Notes under the pieces: generated by a model | What the model saw: the letters and a program-made list of their open reading frames with translations, nothing else | Databases searched by the model: none | Told to the model about the DNA's origin: nothing | Translations under genes and position numbers: made by a program | In this document: positions 42,234 through 51,165 of the stretch, piece by piece | How the letters are laid out: every line of letters begins with the position of its first letter | How positions within the stretch are numbered: the first letter of the stretch is position 1 | Assembly: GCA_004292755.1 (NCBI GenBank) | Contig: RDXE01000026.1 | Span: 1 to 64,000, forward strand | DNA: 64,000 nt | Reading direction: 5' to 3' | Origin: Alphaproteobacteria bacterium | Lineage (GTDB): Bacteria > Pseudomonadota > Alphaproteobacteria > Elsterales > Elsteraceae

Positions 42234-43661
42234 ATGACCAGCCCCAAGCCTTCCACCCCAGCCGATGTTTGCCGCTTGAGTGCTGCGGAATTGGCAGCCG
42301 GGTTTGCCAATCACACCCTCGACCCTCGTGTGGTGACGGAGCAGTGCCTGGAGCGGATTGAGGCGACCCGCCCCCTCTGCGCCTTCGCCTATGTCGATGC
42401 CGAGGGCGCGCGGGCAGCCGCAGCGGCCTCGGCCGCGCGCTGGGCGGCGGGGGCGCCGATGTCGCGTCTGGATGGCGTTCCAGTGACCCAGAAGGACTTG
42501 CAGCACGTCCAGGGGTGGCCAACCCGCCGCGGCTCTGCTGCGACAGACGACGCCCCACAGCCGGTGGACAGCCCCTCCTCGGCCCGTCTGCGCGAGGCGG
42601 GCTGCGTTATGCTGGGCAAAACCACCACGCCGGACCATGGCTGGAAGGCAGTGGGCGACAGCCCCGTCACGGGCATTGCGCGCAACCCCTGGAATCCCGC
42701 CCACACGCCGGGAGGGTCCTCGGCCGGGGCCGCAATTGCCGCTGCCGTCGGGGCTGGTGCGCTGCATGTCGGCACCGATGGTGGCGGGTCGATCCGCATT
42801 CCGGCTGCGTTCTCTGGCATTGTTGGCTTCAAGCCGACCTGGGGCCGGGCGGCGATGTGGCCGCCCTCCCCCTTCGCGATTGTCAGTCATCTGGGGCCAA
42901 TGACGCGCACCGTCGCCGATGCCGCCCTGATGATGAGCGTGCTGGCGGGCCTGGATGCGCGCGATGCCAATCAAATCCCGCTGCGGCTGATGGACGAGGC
43001 GCACCTGGACCAGGGGCTATCCGGCCTGTCCATCGCACTGTCCCTCACCCTGGGCCAGATGCCCGTGGACCGGGAGATCGCAGCCGCTGTTACAGCCGCG
43101 GCCGAACTGGCTGCAGCGGCAGGAGCCGTGGTGGAGGCGGTGGACCCGCCGTTGCCCCCCGACATCCAGCGCGCATGGCTGACCTTTTGGAACGGCGGTG
43201 CTGCGCGCCTCGCCGACACGCTACCAGCGGACCGGCTGGCCCTGCTCGACCCCGGCCTCGGCGCGTCGATAGAAGCAGGACGCCGCCTCAGCGCTCGGGA
43301 TTGGTTGGCAGCCGAGGCGGTTCGGATGGCAAGCGTGGCCGCCATGAGCGCCTTCCATACCCGTCATCAGCTGCTGATCACACCTGCGGTGGGGGTTCCC
43401 GCCTTGCCCGCGGGCGCCCTGTTGGCACGCCCGACCGATCAACATTGGACCGACTGGGCCGGGTTCGCCTGGCCGTTCAACCTGACCCGCCAACCGGCCG
43501 TGGTGATCCCCTGCGGCCTGACTGCTGCTGGCCTGCCGATCGGGGTGCAAGTCCTTGGCCCGATGTATGCGGATGCGGAGGTTTTGGGGGCCGCGGCGGC
43601 CCTGGAACGCTTGATCGGCTTCGCTGCCCGCCATCCGCTGCCGCTTGGTATCGGATGCTGA
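42234..43661 (+). CDS. Amidase (amidase signature family)
   Basis: A 475-residue Ser-cisSer-Lys amide hydrolase. The catalytic Lys is in 'LDGVPVTQKDLQHVQGW', the cis-Ser in 'HTPGGSSAGAAIAAAVGAGA' and the nucleophile Ser in 'TDGGGSIRIPAAFSGIVGFK'. It is not a GatA: there are no gatB or gatC neighbours and the specificity loop differs. The C-terminal 'IPCGLTAAGLPIGVQVLGP' is standard. The ATG is preferred over a GTG four codons earlier. Substrate unknown. Its end overlaps the next gene by seven bases. Confidence 0.92.
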   Translation: MTSPKPSTPADVCRLSAAELAAGFANHTLDPRVVTEQCLERIEATRPLCAFAYVDAEGARAAAAASAARWAAGAPMSRLDGVPVTQKDLQHVQGWPTRRGSAATDDAPQPVDSPSSARLREAGCVMLGKTTTPDHGWKAVGDSPVTGIARNPWNPAHTPGGSSAGAAIAAAVGAGALHVGTDGGGSIRIPAAFSGIVGFKPTWGRAAMWPPSPFAIVSHLGPMTRTVADAALMMSVLAGLDARDANQIPLRLMDEAHLDQGLSGLSIALSLTLGQMPVDREIAAAVTAAAELAAAAGAVVEAVDPPLPPDIQRAWLTFWNGGAARLADTLPADRLALLDPGLGASIEAGRRLSARDWLAAEAVRMASVAAMSAFHTRHQLLITPAVGVPALPAGALLARPTDQHWTDWAGFAWPFNLTRQPAVVIPCGLTAAGLPIGVQVLGPMYADAEVLGAAAALERLIGFAARHPLPLGIGC

Positions 43662-44785
43662 CAATCTCAGCCGCGGCGGCCCTTGCCTTCCGGCTGGAGC
43701 GCTTGCACCTGACGCAACCAGCCTGCGATATCCCAGCTGCCGCTTCGGCCTTGCTTGGCGCGCAGTCGCAAGTCGCCTCCGCCGGGCGCCTGCAGCTGGG
43801 CCAGCGTGCGGGCGAGCCAGTCACGGCCGTAGACCAAGCCGTGGCAGAGCGTCGCCTCGTGCGACTGTGGGCGCAGCGCGGCACGCTGCATCTCGTGGCG
43901 GCTGAGGATGTGCCCCTGGCGCTGGCGACGCGCGCGGCCGTGCTGCCGTCCTATGTGGCAGGGTGGGCGCGGGAGGGCGTGGAGCCCCCGGCCCTGGACC
44001 ACCTGACCACCACCATCGGTGCGGTCCTGGCCAGTGAGGGGCCGATGACGCGCCACCAGCTTGCCGATCATCTTGCCCCTCGGCTGGGGGATTGGGTGGT
44101 GCCCCATGTCACCGGCAGTTGGGGCGGCGCGCTGAAGGTGGCGGCCGCCCGTGGTCTGCTGTGCCATGGTCCGGAGACTGGCGAGGGCACGCTGTTCGCG
44201 CATCTGCCAAGCTGGATTTCCGTGCCGGAGATATCGATGGAGGACGGCTTGCGCCAGTTGGCGCGCCGCTACCTCGCTCGCTTCGGCCCAGCGACCGTGG
44301 GGGACTTTTTGAAGTTCACTGGCCTTCCAGCCGCTGCTGGACGGACCGCTTGGGCGGGCGTTGCCACCACACCGGTGCTGATCCGCGACCATGGAGAAGC
44401 CGCTGTGTTGGCGGAGGATGCAGACGCTCTCGCCGCCACACAGCCGACCGACCGCGTGATTGCCTTGGCGATGTTTGACCCCTGGCTGCTGGCCCATCGC
44501 AACACCGATCTGTATTTGGCCGCGCAGCACCGCCTTGCGATCTATCGCAAAGCCGGGTGGATTTCGGCGGTCTTGCTTGACGGTGGGCGCGTGAGCGCGA
44601 CGTGGTCGCGCAGCGACAAACCAGCAGCACCGCGGCGTGACGCGTCCCCTGGCCTCCGCCTGACCGTCACGCCGCTGGGTCGACGGGCCACCAAAGCCTT
44701 CAAGCAGCGGGCAGACTCTGCGCTTGCCGCCCTGCACGTCCATGCGGGTGAGGCCTTGCAGGCGATCGATTGGCATGCTTCTTGA
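43655..44785 (+). CDS. Winged-helix DNA-binding protein, YcaQ/AlkZ-like (HTH_42)
   Basis: A 376-residue member of the family of bacterial DNA glycosylases AlkZ/YcaQ, which act on bulky or crosslinked bases. Family features are 'SALLGAQSQVASAGRLQLGQR', 'LVRLWAQRGTLHLVAAEDVPL', 'SEGPMTRHQLADHL' and 'FDPWLLAHRNTDLYL'. The catalytic QxD/QxQ motif would be the 'AQSQ' stretch. The start overlaps the amidase stop, so it is co-translated. Whether it is a glycosylase or only DNA-binding cannot be told. Confidence 0.8.
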   Translation: MLTISAAAALAFRLERLHLTQPACDIPAAASALLGAQSQVASAGRLQLGQRAGEPVTAVDQAVAERRLVRLWAQRGTLHLVAAEDVPLALATRAAVLPSYVAGWAREGVEPPALDHLTTTIGAVLASEGPMTRHQLADHLAPRLGDWVVPHVTGSWGGALKVAAARGLLCHGPETGEGTLFAHLPSWISVPEISMEDGLRQLARRYLARFGPATVGDFLKFTGLPAAAGRTAWAGVATTPVLIRDHGEAAVLAEDADALAATQPTDRVIALAMFDPWLLAHRNTDLYLAAQHRLAIYRKAGWISAVLLDGGRVSATWSRSDKPAAPRRDASPGLRLTVTPLGRRATKAFKQRADSALAALHVHAGEALQAIDWHAS

Positions 44786-44799
44786 TCGCGGATACCGCC

Positions 44800-45480
44800 A
44801 TGATCAATCGCGTCCACCTCACCCGCCAATCCATCCTTGATGGTACTGCGCGCGCCGCACTGCCGATTGACCCTGCCCTTGCGTGGTCGGACGAGCAAAT
44901 CCTTGCCTCCCTTGATCACACCTTGGCTGCGGCACCACCGGGCGACATCTGGCTGTTCGCTTACGGCTCGTTGATGTGGAACCCGTGCATTGAGGTGGTG
45001 GAGCGCATAGGCGTCACGGTGCAGGGCTGGCATCGCTCCTATTGTTTGTGGAGCAAGATTGGCCGCGGCACGCCCTCCAAGCCCGGCTTGATGCTGGCAC
45101 TGGATCGCGGCGGGCGTTGCCATGGCATCGCCTTGCGCGTGCGCCGCGAGGATGCCCGCGCCGAGTTGGAGGTGGTGTGGCGGCGCGAAATGGTGGCGGG
45201 GTCCTACCACCCGCGCTGGGTGTCCGCGGTCAGCCCTGCGGGGCGGCTGACAGCCATAGCCTTCACCATGAACCGCACCCACCCCAACTATGCCGGGCGC
45301 CTGACGGACGAGGAGATCGCCCACGTGATCGCCACCGCCCGCGGACGTTTTGGCACCTGTGCCGAATACCTGTTCGACACACACCGCCATCTGGTCGAAA
45401 TCGGTCTGGTCGATCCCCGCATCGCCCGGCTGGTTCGCCGGGTGCAGGGTCTGGTGTCAGAGCCGCAATCCAAGCCATAG
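44800..45480 (+). CDS. chaC: Gamma-glutamylcyclotransferase, ChaC type
   Basis: A 226-residue enzyme that in relatives cleaves glutathione to 5-oxoproline and Cys-Gly. The N-terminal 'IWLFAYGSLMWNPCIEVVER' loop binds the glutamyl group, and the catalytic Glu is expected in 'VWRREMVAGSYHPRW'. The C-terminal 'GTCAEYLFDTHRHLVEIGL' is typical of ChaC. It starts 14 bp after the AlkZ-like gene. Co-location with a DNA-repair-like gene and an amidase gives no clear pathway. Confidence 0.9.
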   Translation: MINRVHLTRQSILDGTARAALPIDPALAWSDEQILASLDHTLAAAPPGDIWLFAYGSLMWNPCIEVVERIGVTVQGWHRSYCLWSKIGRGTPSKPGLMLALDRGGRCHGIALRVRREDARAELEVVWRREMVAGSYHPRWVSAVSPAGRLTAIAFTMNRTHPNYAGRLTDEEIAHVIATARGRFGTCAEYLFDTHRHLVEIGLVDPRIARLVRRVQGLVSEPQSKP

Positions 45481-45556
45481 ACACGAGTTTCGCTGCAGGG
45501 TGCGCATAGCTGACCCTCTCTGCTATCGGGTGGCACCTCTTGACACGACCCCGGCA

Positions 45557-45574
45557 TGCGAATGAACGTTCGCT
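45557..45574. promoter_or_regulatory. TetR operator upstream of tetR
   Basis: TGCGAATGAACGTTCGCT, an imperfect 18-bp inverted repeat, lies 33 bp before the tetR start. It shares the TGCGAAT-N4-(A/G)TTCGC plan with the perfect copy before the efflux genes, pointing to autoregulation. Confidence 0.65.
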
Positions 45575-45607
45575 TGCTTTTTGGGGCGGCGCTGGCGAGA
45601 GGCGACG

Positions 45608-46219
45608 ATGGCAGTTCAACACCTAACCACAGCAGAGCGACGACGCCGGGAAATCCTGGTATCGGCGGTGGACTGCTTTCGACGCGCTGGCTTCCATCAG
45701 ACCAGCATGCAGGACATCTGTGCCGCCGCACAAATGTCGCCGGGCACGCTGTATCGCTACTTCGCGTCCAAGGATGACCTGATCGTCGCCCTGGTCGAAG
45801 AAGAATTGGCGCGCGCGTTTGTTTATTTCGACCGGATCGAACGCGCGGACGACCTGCTGACGGCGATGATTGACGAGGCTGACACGATGTATTGGCAGGT
45901 ACCGGACGATGGACTTGGCCCGTTGACGGCCGACATCGCTGCCGAAGCCCTGCGCAATCCACGCATTGCTGAGGTTTGCCAGCGCATCGAACAGGCGTGT
46001 CTGGCGCGAATGGGCGAGGTGCTGAAGCGCGGGCAGCAGCGTGGCCAAGTCGACCCCGAACTGGACCTGATGGCTGCTGCCCGCTTGTTGTTTGCCATCC
46101 ATGATGGCGCTGTGATCCGCCAAACCTTCGCCAACACCAGCGATGGTGCCGTTGCCAAAGCAACTGCCCGCCGCTTGCTGGTTCGGTTCCTTCGCCCCGC
46201 TACGTTACCCACGCTGTGA
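45608..46219 (+). CDS. TetR/AcrR-family repressor of the RND pump
   Basis: A 203-residue regulator. HTH at residues about 14-60: 'RRREILVSAVDCFRRAGFHQ', 'TSMQDICAAAQMSPGTLYRY', 'FASKDDLIVALVEEEL'. The C-terminal ligand-binding domain is divergent. It lies directly upstream of the membrane fusion protein and RND permease on the same strand. Matching operators before it and before the pump suggest that it represses both and releases on binding a pump substrate. Confidence 0.92.
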   Translation: MAVQHLTTAERRRREILVSAVDCFRRAGFHQTSMQDICAAAQMSPGTLYRYFASKDDLIVALVEEELARAFVYFDRIERADDLLTAMIDEADTMYWQVPDDGLGPLTADIAAEALRNPRIAEVCQRIEQACLARMGEVLKRGQQRGQVDPELDLMAAARLLFAIHDGAVIRQTFANTSDGAVAKATARRLLVRFLRPATLPTL

Positions 46220-46267
46220 GCGCGCCTCCGGGCGTGGCCAGAGCCCATGATCCGAGTGACTGAGGGC

Positions 46268-46285
46268 TGCGAATAATCATTCGCA
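46268..46285. promoter_or_regulatory. TetR operator upstream of the efflux operon
   Basis: TGCGAATAATCATTCGCA has perfect 7-bp arms around AATC, 40 bp before the membrane fusion protein start. It matches the site before tetR at 12 of 18 positions, including the TGCGAAT and TTCGC blocks. Confidence 0.72.
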
Positions 46286-46324
46286 CGCTCGCAGCTGCGG
46301 GGATCAGCTTCAGGACTGACGATC

Positions 46325-47515
46325 ATGACCAAGATATCCGCCTTTCTGTTGGGCTCTGTCACGGCTGGTGCCGCATTTGCTGGCTGGCTCTGGTGGACCG
46401 ATGCTGAGCGCGGTCAGGCCATCGCCTCCACCCCCGCACGCGTCACCGATACCAGCCTGTTGGTCCGCACCGCGACCATTGAGGCCCGGCTGGCCGCCCG
46501 CGAGCTGTTGCTGACTGGCAGCTTGGTTGCGCGCGAAGAGGTGATGGTGGCACCTGAGCTTCCAGGTCTGCGCTACATTGCGGTGCCCGTTGAAGAAGGT
46601 GACCGGGTGGAGGCTGGGCAGGTGCTGGCTCGGCTCGACACGGCCGTCCTCCGCACTCAGTTGGCACAAGTCGAAGCCCATTTGGAGCGTGCGCGCGCCG
46701 CCATCCTGCAGGGCGAGGCGCAACTGCGCGAGGCCACGGCCCTGGCGCGCGAGGCGGACGCCAATTTCCGCCGCGCCGACGCAATCAAGGCCTCGGGCGC
46801 TGTCTCGGTTGAGCAACTGGATCAGCGCCGTGCCCAAGCAGCCGCGGCCACAGCACGGGTGGCGGCGGCTGAGCAGGGCACGCAATTGGCCCGCGCCGAT
46901 CGCGCAGCAGCCGAGGCGCAACGCCAGGAACTGATCACCCGTATCGCCAAGGCGGAATTGACTGCCCCCACAGCAGGCATTGTGCTGCGCCGCTCCGCCC
47001 GGCTGGGGGCAGCCTCCGATGGTGAGGCAGCGTTCGTGATCCTGCGCGATGGGCTGATCGAACTGGACGCCGAAGTCAGCGAGACGACCCTGGCATCGCT
47101 GGTGCCCGGCATGCCGGTGCGGGTGGTGGTGGCTGGGGCGACGACGGTGCTTGGCTCCATCCGTCTGGTCGCGCCGACAGTTGATTCCGTTGCCCGCCAG
47201 GGGCGTGTCCGCGTCGCGCTGGCGGCAGAACCCTCGCTGAAACCCGGCATGTTCGCCCGTGGCACCGTTGACCTAGCAGCCCTGCCTGCTCTGCTGGTGC
47301 CAGAAAGTGCGCTGCGCTTTGAAGGGCCAAACAGCTTTGTGTATCGGCTGGACGGCGAGCACGCGCGCCGCGTTCCGGTCATCACTGGTATCCGTCGCGG
47401 TGGCCTTGTCGAGGTGCGCGGCGCCATCGAGGCGGGCGAGCGGGTGGTGCTTGGCGCCGGCGCCTTCCTGCGGGATGGAGACCGCGTGCGCATCGCGGAA
47501 GGAGCCGCCCAATGA
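46325..47515 (+). CDS. RND efflux periplasmic adaptor (membrane fusion protein)
   Basis: A 396-residue HlyD/AcrA-family adaptor. A single N-terminal TM or signal anchor ('FLLGSVTAGAAFAGWLWW') precedes the lipoyl half ('APELPGLRYIAVPVEEGDRV', 'VEAGQVLARLDTAVL'). A long alpha-hairpin follows ('LERARAAILQGEAQLREATA' through 'RAAAEAQRQELITRI'), then the second lipoyl half ('ELTAPTAGIVLRRSARLG') and the beta-barrel and membrane-proximal domains. It links the inner-membrane pump to an outer-membrane channel, not encoded here. The stop overlaps the permease start (ATGA). Confidence 0.94.
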   Translation: MTKISAFLLGSVTAGAAFAGWLWWTDAERGQAIASTPARVTDTSLLVRTATIEARLAARELLLTGSLVAREEVMVAPELPGLRYIAVPVEEGDRVEAGQVLARLDTAVLRTQLAQVEAHLERARAAILQGEAQLREATALAREADANFRRADAIKASGAVSVEQLDQRRAQAAAATARVAAAEQGTQLARADRAAAEAQRQELITRIAKAELTAPTAGIVLRRSARLGAASDGEAAFVILRDGLIELDAEVSETTLASLVPGMPVRVVVAGATTVLGSIRLVAPTVDSVARQGRVRVALAAEPSLKPGMFARGTVDLAALPALLVPESALRFEGPNSFVYRLDGEHARRVPVITGIRRGGLVEVRGAIEAGERVVLGAGAFLRDGDRVRIAEGAAQ

Positions 47516-50500
47516 TCCGCGACGCCTCCGCCCGCGCCATTCGCAATCCAATTCCGCCGATCGTTCTGTTCCTGGTGATGATGGCGGTCGGCTGGGTTGG
47601 CTATCAGCGCTTGCCAATCAACAACATGCCTGCCGTTGAGATTCCCATCGTCGCTGTCACGGTCGCCCAGGCCGGGTCTGCACCAGCGGATCTGGAGGTG
47701 CAGGTGACCCGCCGGGTCGAGTCGGCTGTCGCGGGTGTGTCCAACGTCCGCCACGTCACCTCAACTGTTACCGACGGCCAGTCCGTCACAGTGATCGAGT
47801 TCCAAATCGGCATTCCGATTGATCGCGCTGTGGATGATGTGCGCGACGCGATTTCGCGCGTGCGCACCGATCTGCCGCGCGCAATCGAAGAACCCGTGAT
47901 CCGGCGGGTGGAGATGGAAGCCAATGCCATCGTCACCTACGCCGTCGCGGTTCCCGGCATGTCACTGGAGGACATGACGTGGTTCGTGGACGACGTGCTG
48001 GTGCGCAGCCTGCAAACTGCACGCGGGGTGGCGCGCGTGCAGCGCCAAGGCGGGGTGGACCGCGAAATCCGCGTTGCCCTGGACGCAGACCGCATGGCCG
48101 CCCTTGGCATCTCGGCGGCAGACATCAACCAGCAGATGCGGGCGCTGATTGGCGAGCAGCCGGGCGGACGGGCTGACTTTGCCGAGCGGGAAACCTCCAT
48201 CCGCGCGCTGGGGCGCATCCGCACGCCTGAGGCCTTGGCCGAGGCGCCGATTGCCCTGCCGGGAGGGCGCTGGGCGCGGCTGTCCGATCTGGCGACCGTC
48301 ACCGATGGCAGTGCCGAGCCACGCCAGTTGGCCCGCTATAACGGCGAACCCGTGATTGCTGTCTCGGTGTTCCGGGCCAAGTCGGCCTCGGAAGTTGGCA
48401 CCCTCGCCACGGTCGAGGCCCGACTGGCTGAGGTACAAGCCGCCCACCCGTCGATGCAGGCGCAGCAAGTCCAAACCACAGTCGACTATACGCTGGAGGC
48501 CTACGATGCCTCCATCAAAGCCTTGATCGAAGGGGCGTTGCTGACGGTTCTTGTGGTCTGGTGGTTCTTGCGCGATCCGCGCGCCACTCTGGTGGCTGCG
48601 ATTGCCATTCCGCTGTCGGTTATCCCCACCTTTGCTGTGCTGCTGGCGCTCGGCTTTTCGCTCAATGGCGTCTCGTTGCTGGCGCTGTCTCTGGCTGCCG
48701 GCATCCTGGTCGATGACGCGATTGTGGAGATTGAGAACATCGTCCGCCATGCCCGCATGGGCAAAACGGCCTATCAAGCAGCCCTGGATGCAGCTGATGA
48801 GATTGGCCTGGCCGTGGTCGCCACCACGCTGGTGATTGTCGTGGTGTTTCTTCCTGTCAGCTTCATGGGTGGTGTGGCGGGGCAGTATTTCCGGGAGTTC
48901 GGCATCACGGTTGCCGTCGCGGTGTTGTTCTCGCTGCTGGTGGCACGGCTGATCACGCCGATGATGGCAGCCTACTTCCTGAAGCCCCACCACGAAGAGG
49001 AGCCCGAGCCCGGCTGGGTCACGCTCTACGCCCGGCTGCTCAGCTGGTCCTTGCGGCACCGCGGCATCACTGTGGTCGCAGGCGCTGGCGTACTGGTGGG
49101 CTCAGTTCTGTTGGTACCGTTGCTGCCAACCGGGTTCCTGCCACCGTCTGACCGCGAGCAATCCGTGTTGTCGCTGGAGATGCCGCCCGGCACCTCCGTC
49201 GCAGACGTGGACCGCACCACTCGCGAGATCACCCGGCGCCTGCTGGAACGCCCCGATGTGCGCGGTGTCTATACGGCAATTGGTGGCTCTGCCCTGCCCG
49301 GCGACGGCAATGGCCTAACCGAGGGGGACCCGCGTCGCGCGGCCCTGACCATCCGCCTGACCCCACGCAACAGCCGCCCGCTCAGCCAGCGCCAGATTGA
49401 AGGGGACATCCGCGCTCTGTTGGCGAGCATTCCCGACATTCGAGCAAACTTCGCAGGCGAGTTTGGCACCCGCGACGTCCAGATCGTGCTGACGGGCGAC
49501 AGCACCGAGGCCCTCAATCGTGCCGCGCTGGAGTTGGAACGCCAGATGCGCGGCTTGTCGGAGTTGGCCAACGTCATCGCAGCCGTGCCGCTGGAACGAC
49601 CCGAGTTGCGCATCGAACCGAAGCTGGACGAAGCGGCTGCGGCGGGCGTGTCGCTGGATGTGCTGGGCCAAATCGTGCGCATCGCCACCATGGGGGACAT
49701 CGACGCCAATCTGGCGAAGCTGGAACTGGACGGGCGGCGCATTCCCGTGCGCGTGCAGCTTCAGCGCACGGACCGTGATGATCTGCAACGCCTCGCCAGG
49801 CTGGTGGTGCCCACGGCGTCGGGCCGGGTGGTGCCGCTGGATGCCGTCGCCACCGTGCGCTTTGGGGCTGGCGACGCCACTGTTTCCCGCTTCGACCGCC
49901 GCCGTCAGGTGCGGGTGGAGGCTGACCTTGCCCCCGGCATCCCGTTGGGTCAGGCAACTGCCGCCATCCGTGCACTGCCGATCCTGGCCGCTCTGCCGCC
50001 CGGCGTTGCCGAACAAGCCTATGGCGACGTGCAAGTGATGGAGGAGATGTTCGCCCAATTCGGCCTCGCCATGGGGGCGGGGGTGCTGTTGGTGTTCGCC
50101 GTTTTGACTCTGTTGTTCGGCACACTGTTGCAGCCCTTGACCATCATGCTGGCCCTGCCCTTGTCGATTGGTGGGGCAGTGTTGGCGCTGTTGATCACTC
50201 AGAATGCCCTCTCCCTGCCCGCAATGATCGGCATTTTGATGCTGTTGGGTATCGTCGGCAAAAACTCCATTCTGTTGGTGGAAATGGCGATCGAAACCCG
50301 CTCACGCGGGGTTGAGCGCAACGCTGCGATGCTGGAGGCCGGGCGCACCCGCGCCCGCCCGATTGTTATGACCACCATCGCCATGGTCGCGGGCATGGTG
50401 CCCTTGCTGATCGGCCTGCACGGCGACACCGCCTTCCGCGCGCCCATGGCGGTGACGGTGATCGGCGGCCTGATCGCCTCCACACTGCTCAGCCTCGTGT

Positions 50501-50625
50501 TCGTGCCAGTCGCCTACACGCTGGTGGATGACTTCGAACACTGGCTGGCGCCAAGGCTGGTCCGCTGGACCGGCCTCACCCTACCCAGTGAAACCAATAA
50601 GACCCGGCAGCACCCCGCGGAATAG
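47512..50625 (+). CDS. RND-family efflux permease
   Basis: A 1,037-residue proton-driven resistance-nodulation-division pump with the family's two six-TM halves and two large periplasmic loops. The TM4 proton-relay Asp pair is in 'LAAGILVDDAIVEIENIVRH', followed by 'ATTLVIVVVFLPVSFMGG'; the second half shows 'LLGIVGKNSILLVEMAIETR' and 'MTTIAMVAGMVPLLIG'. The opening 'RDASARAIRNPIPPIVLFLV' and 'PAVEIPIVAVTVAQAGSAP' are of the HAE1/MdtB-like type, suggesting organic compounds rather than heavy metals. Translated with the adaptor through a 4-base overlap. Confidence 0.95.
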   Translation: MIRDASARAIRNPIPPIVLFLVMMAVGWVGYQRLPINNMPAVEIPIVAVTVAQAGSAPADLEVQVTRRVESAVAGVSNVRHVTSTVTDGQSVTVIEFQIGIPIDRAVDDVRDAISRVRTDLPRAIEEPVIRRVEMEANAIVTYAVAVPGMSLEDMTWFVDDVLVRSLQTARGVARVQRQGGVDREIRVALDADRMAALGISAADINQQMRALIGEQPGGRADFAERETSIRALGRIRTPEALAEAPIALPGGRWARLSDLATVTDGSAEPRQLARYNGEPVIAVSVFRAKSASEVGTLATVEARLAEVQAAHPSMQAQQVQTTVDYTLEAYDASIKALIEGALLTVLVVWWFLRDPRATLVAAIAIPLSVIPTFAVLLALGFSLNGVSLLALSLAAGILVDDAIVEIENIVRHARMGKTAYQAALDAADEIGLAVVATTLVIVVVFLPVSFMGGVAGQYFREFGITVAVAVLFSLLVARLITPMMAAYFLKPHHEEEPEPGWVTLYARLLSWSLRHRGITVVAGAGVLVGSVLLVPLLPTGFLPPSDREQSVLSLEMPPGTSVADVDRTTREITRRLLERPDVRGVYTAIGGSALPGDGNGLTEGDPRRAALTIRLTPRNSRPLSQRQIEGDIRALLASIPDIRANFAGEFGTRDVQIVLTGDSTEALNRAALELERQMRGLSELANVIAAVPLERPELRIEPKLDEAAAAGVSLDVLGQIVRIATMGDIDANLAKLELDGRRIPVRVQLQRTDRDDLQRLARLVVPTASGRVVPLDAVATVRFGAGDATVSRFDRRRQVRVEADLAPGIPLGQATAAIRALPILAALPPGVAEQAYGDVQVMEEMFAQFGLAMGAGVLLVFAVLTLLFGTLLQPLTIMLALPLSIGGAVLALLITQNALSLPAMIGILMLLGIVGKNSILLVEMAIETRSRGVERNAAMLEAGRTRARPIVMTTIAMVAGMVPLLIGLHGDTAFRAPMAVTVIGGLIASTLLSLVFVPVAYTLVDDFEHWLAPRLVRWTGLTLPSETNKTRQHPAE

Positions 50626-50727
50626 CGGCATTGCCCCAGGACTGCTGCCTCCAGAGTGCGACAGAGGGACTGTTGCGCACGCATTGCCCCTGCTAAAGAA
50701 GCGATAATCAACATCGCTGAAAGCTCT

Positions 50728-51165
50728 ATGGCGCGTCTTGTTCCCCTTCGGTCCCGGCCTTCCGCGGATGCGCCAAACTTCGCGTCGGCGACCGTGCGGC
50801 TGCGCATCGTGCTTAGCCCTGATCGCAGGATCGGTCCCGGCAAGATCGATGTACTGGAAGCAGTAGTCCGCACAGGCTCAATCGCGGCGGCGGGTCGCAC
50901 GCTTGGTATGTCCTACCGACGGGCTTGGTTGCTGGTGGACGAGGTCAACCGTCTCTTCACCCGTCCAGTGGTGATTGCCGGAGCCGGGGGTAGCCATGGC
51001 GGCGGCGCGCGGGTGACGGATTTCGGCCTAGCCTTAATTGCTGCCTACCGCCGCATTGAGGAGCGCACCCGCCAAGCCATCCGCGAGGAGTTGGCGCCGT
51101 TCGAAAGCGACCTCGCAGATGAGGCGGTAGGCGCTACCGACAGAGGCGCTATCGAAGGATCGTGA
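50728..51165 (+). CDS. ModE N-terminal-type winged HTH regulator
   Basis: A 145-residue protein with only the LysR-like HTH half of ModE: 'IGPGKIDVLEAVVRTGSIAA', 'AGRTLGMSYRRAWLLVDEVN', 'SHGGGARVTDFGLALIAAYR'. The C-terminal molybdate-binding domains of full ModE are missing. It is convergent with modA and overlaps its end by 17 bp. Together with modA and the separate Mop protein it forms a molybdate-response set. The start at MARLVPL is chosen because the earlier in-frame residues look unrelated. Confidence 0.88.
   Translation: MARLVPLRSRPSADAPNFASATVRLRIVLSPDRRIGPGKIDVLEAVVRTGSIAAAGRTLGMSYRRAWLLVDEVNRLFTRPVVIAGAGGSHGGGARVTDFGLALIAAYRRIEERTRQAIREELAPFESDLADEAVGATDRGAIEGS

Noticed and set aside
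42515-43654. 380-codon extension upstream of the YcaQ/AlkZ-like gene
   Set aside because: It overlaps the whole amidase in another frame and has shadow-type composition; the ATG at 43655 gives the family N-terminus.
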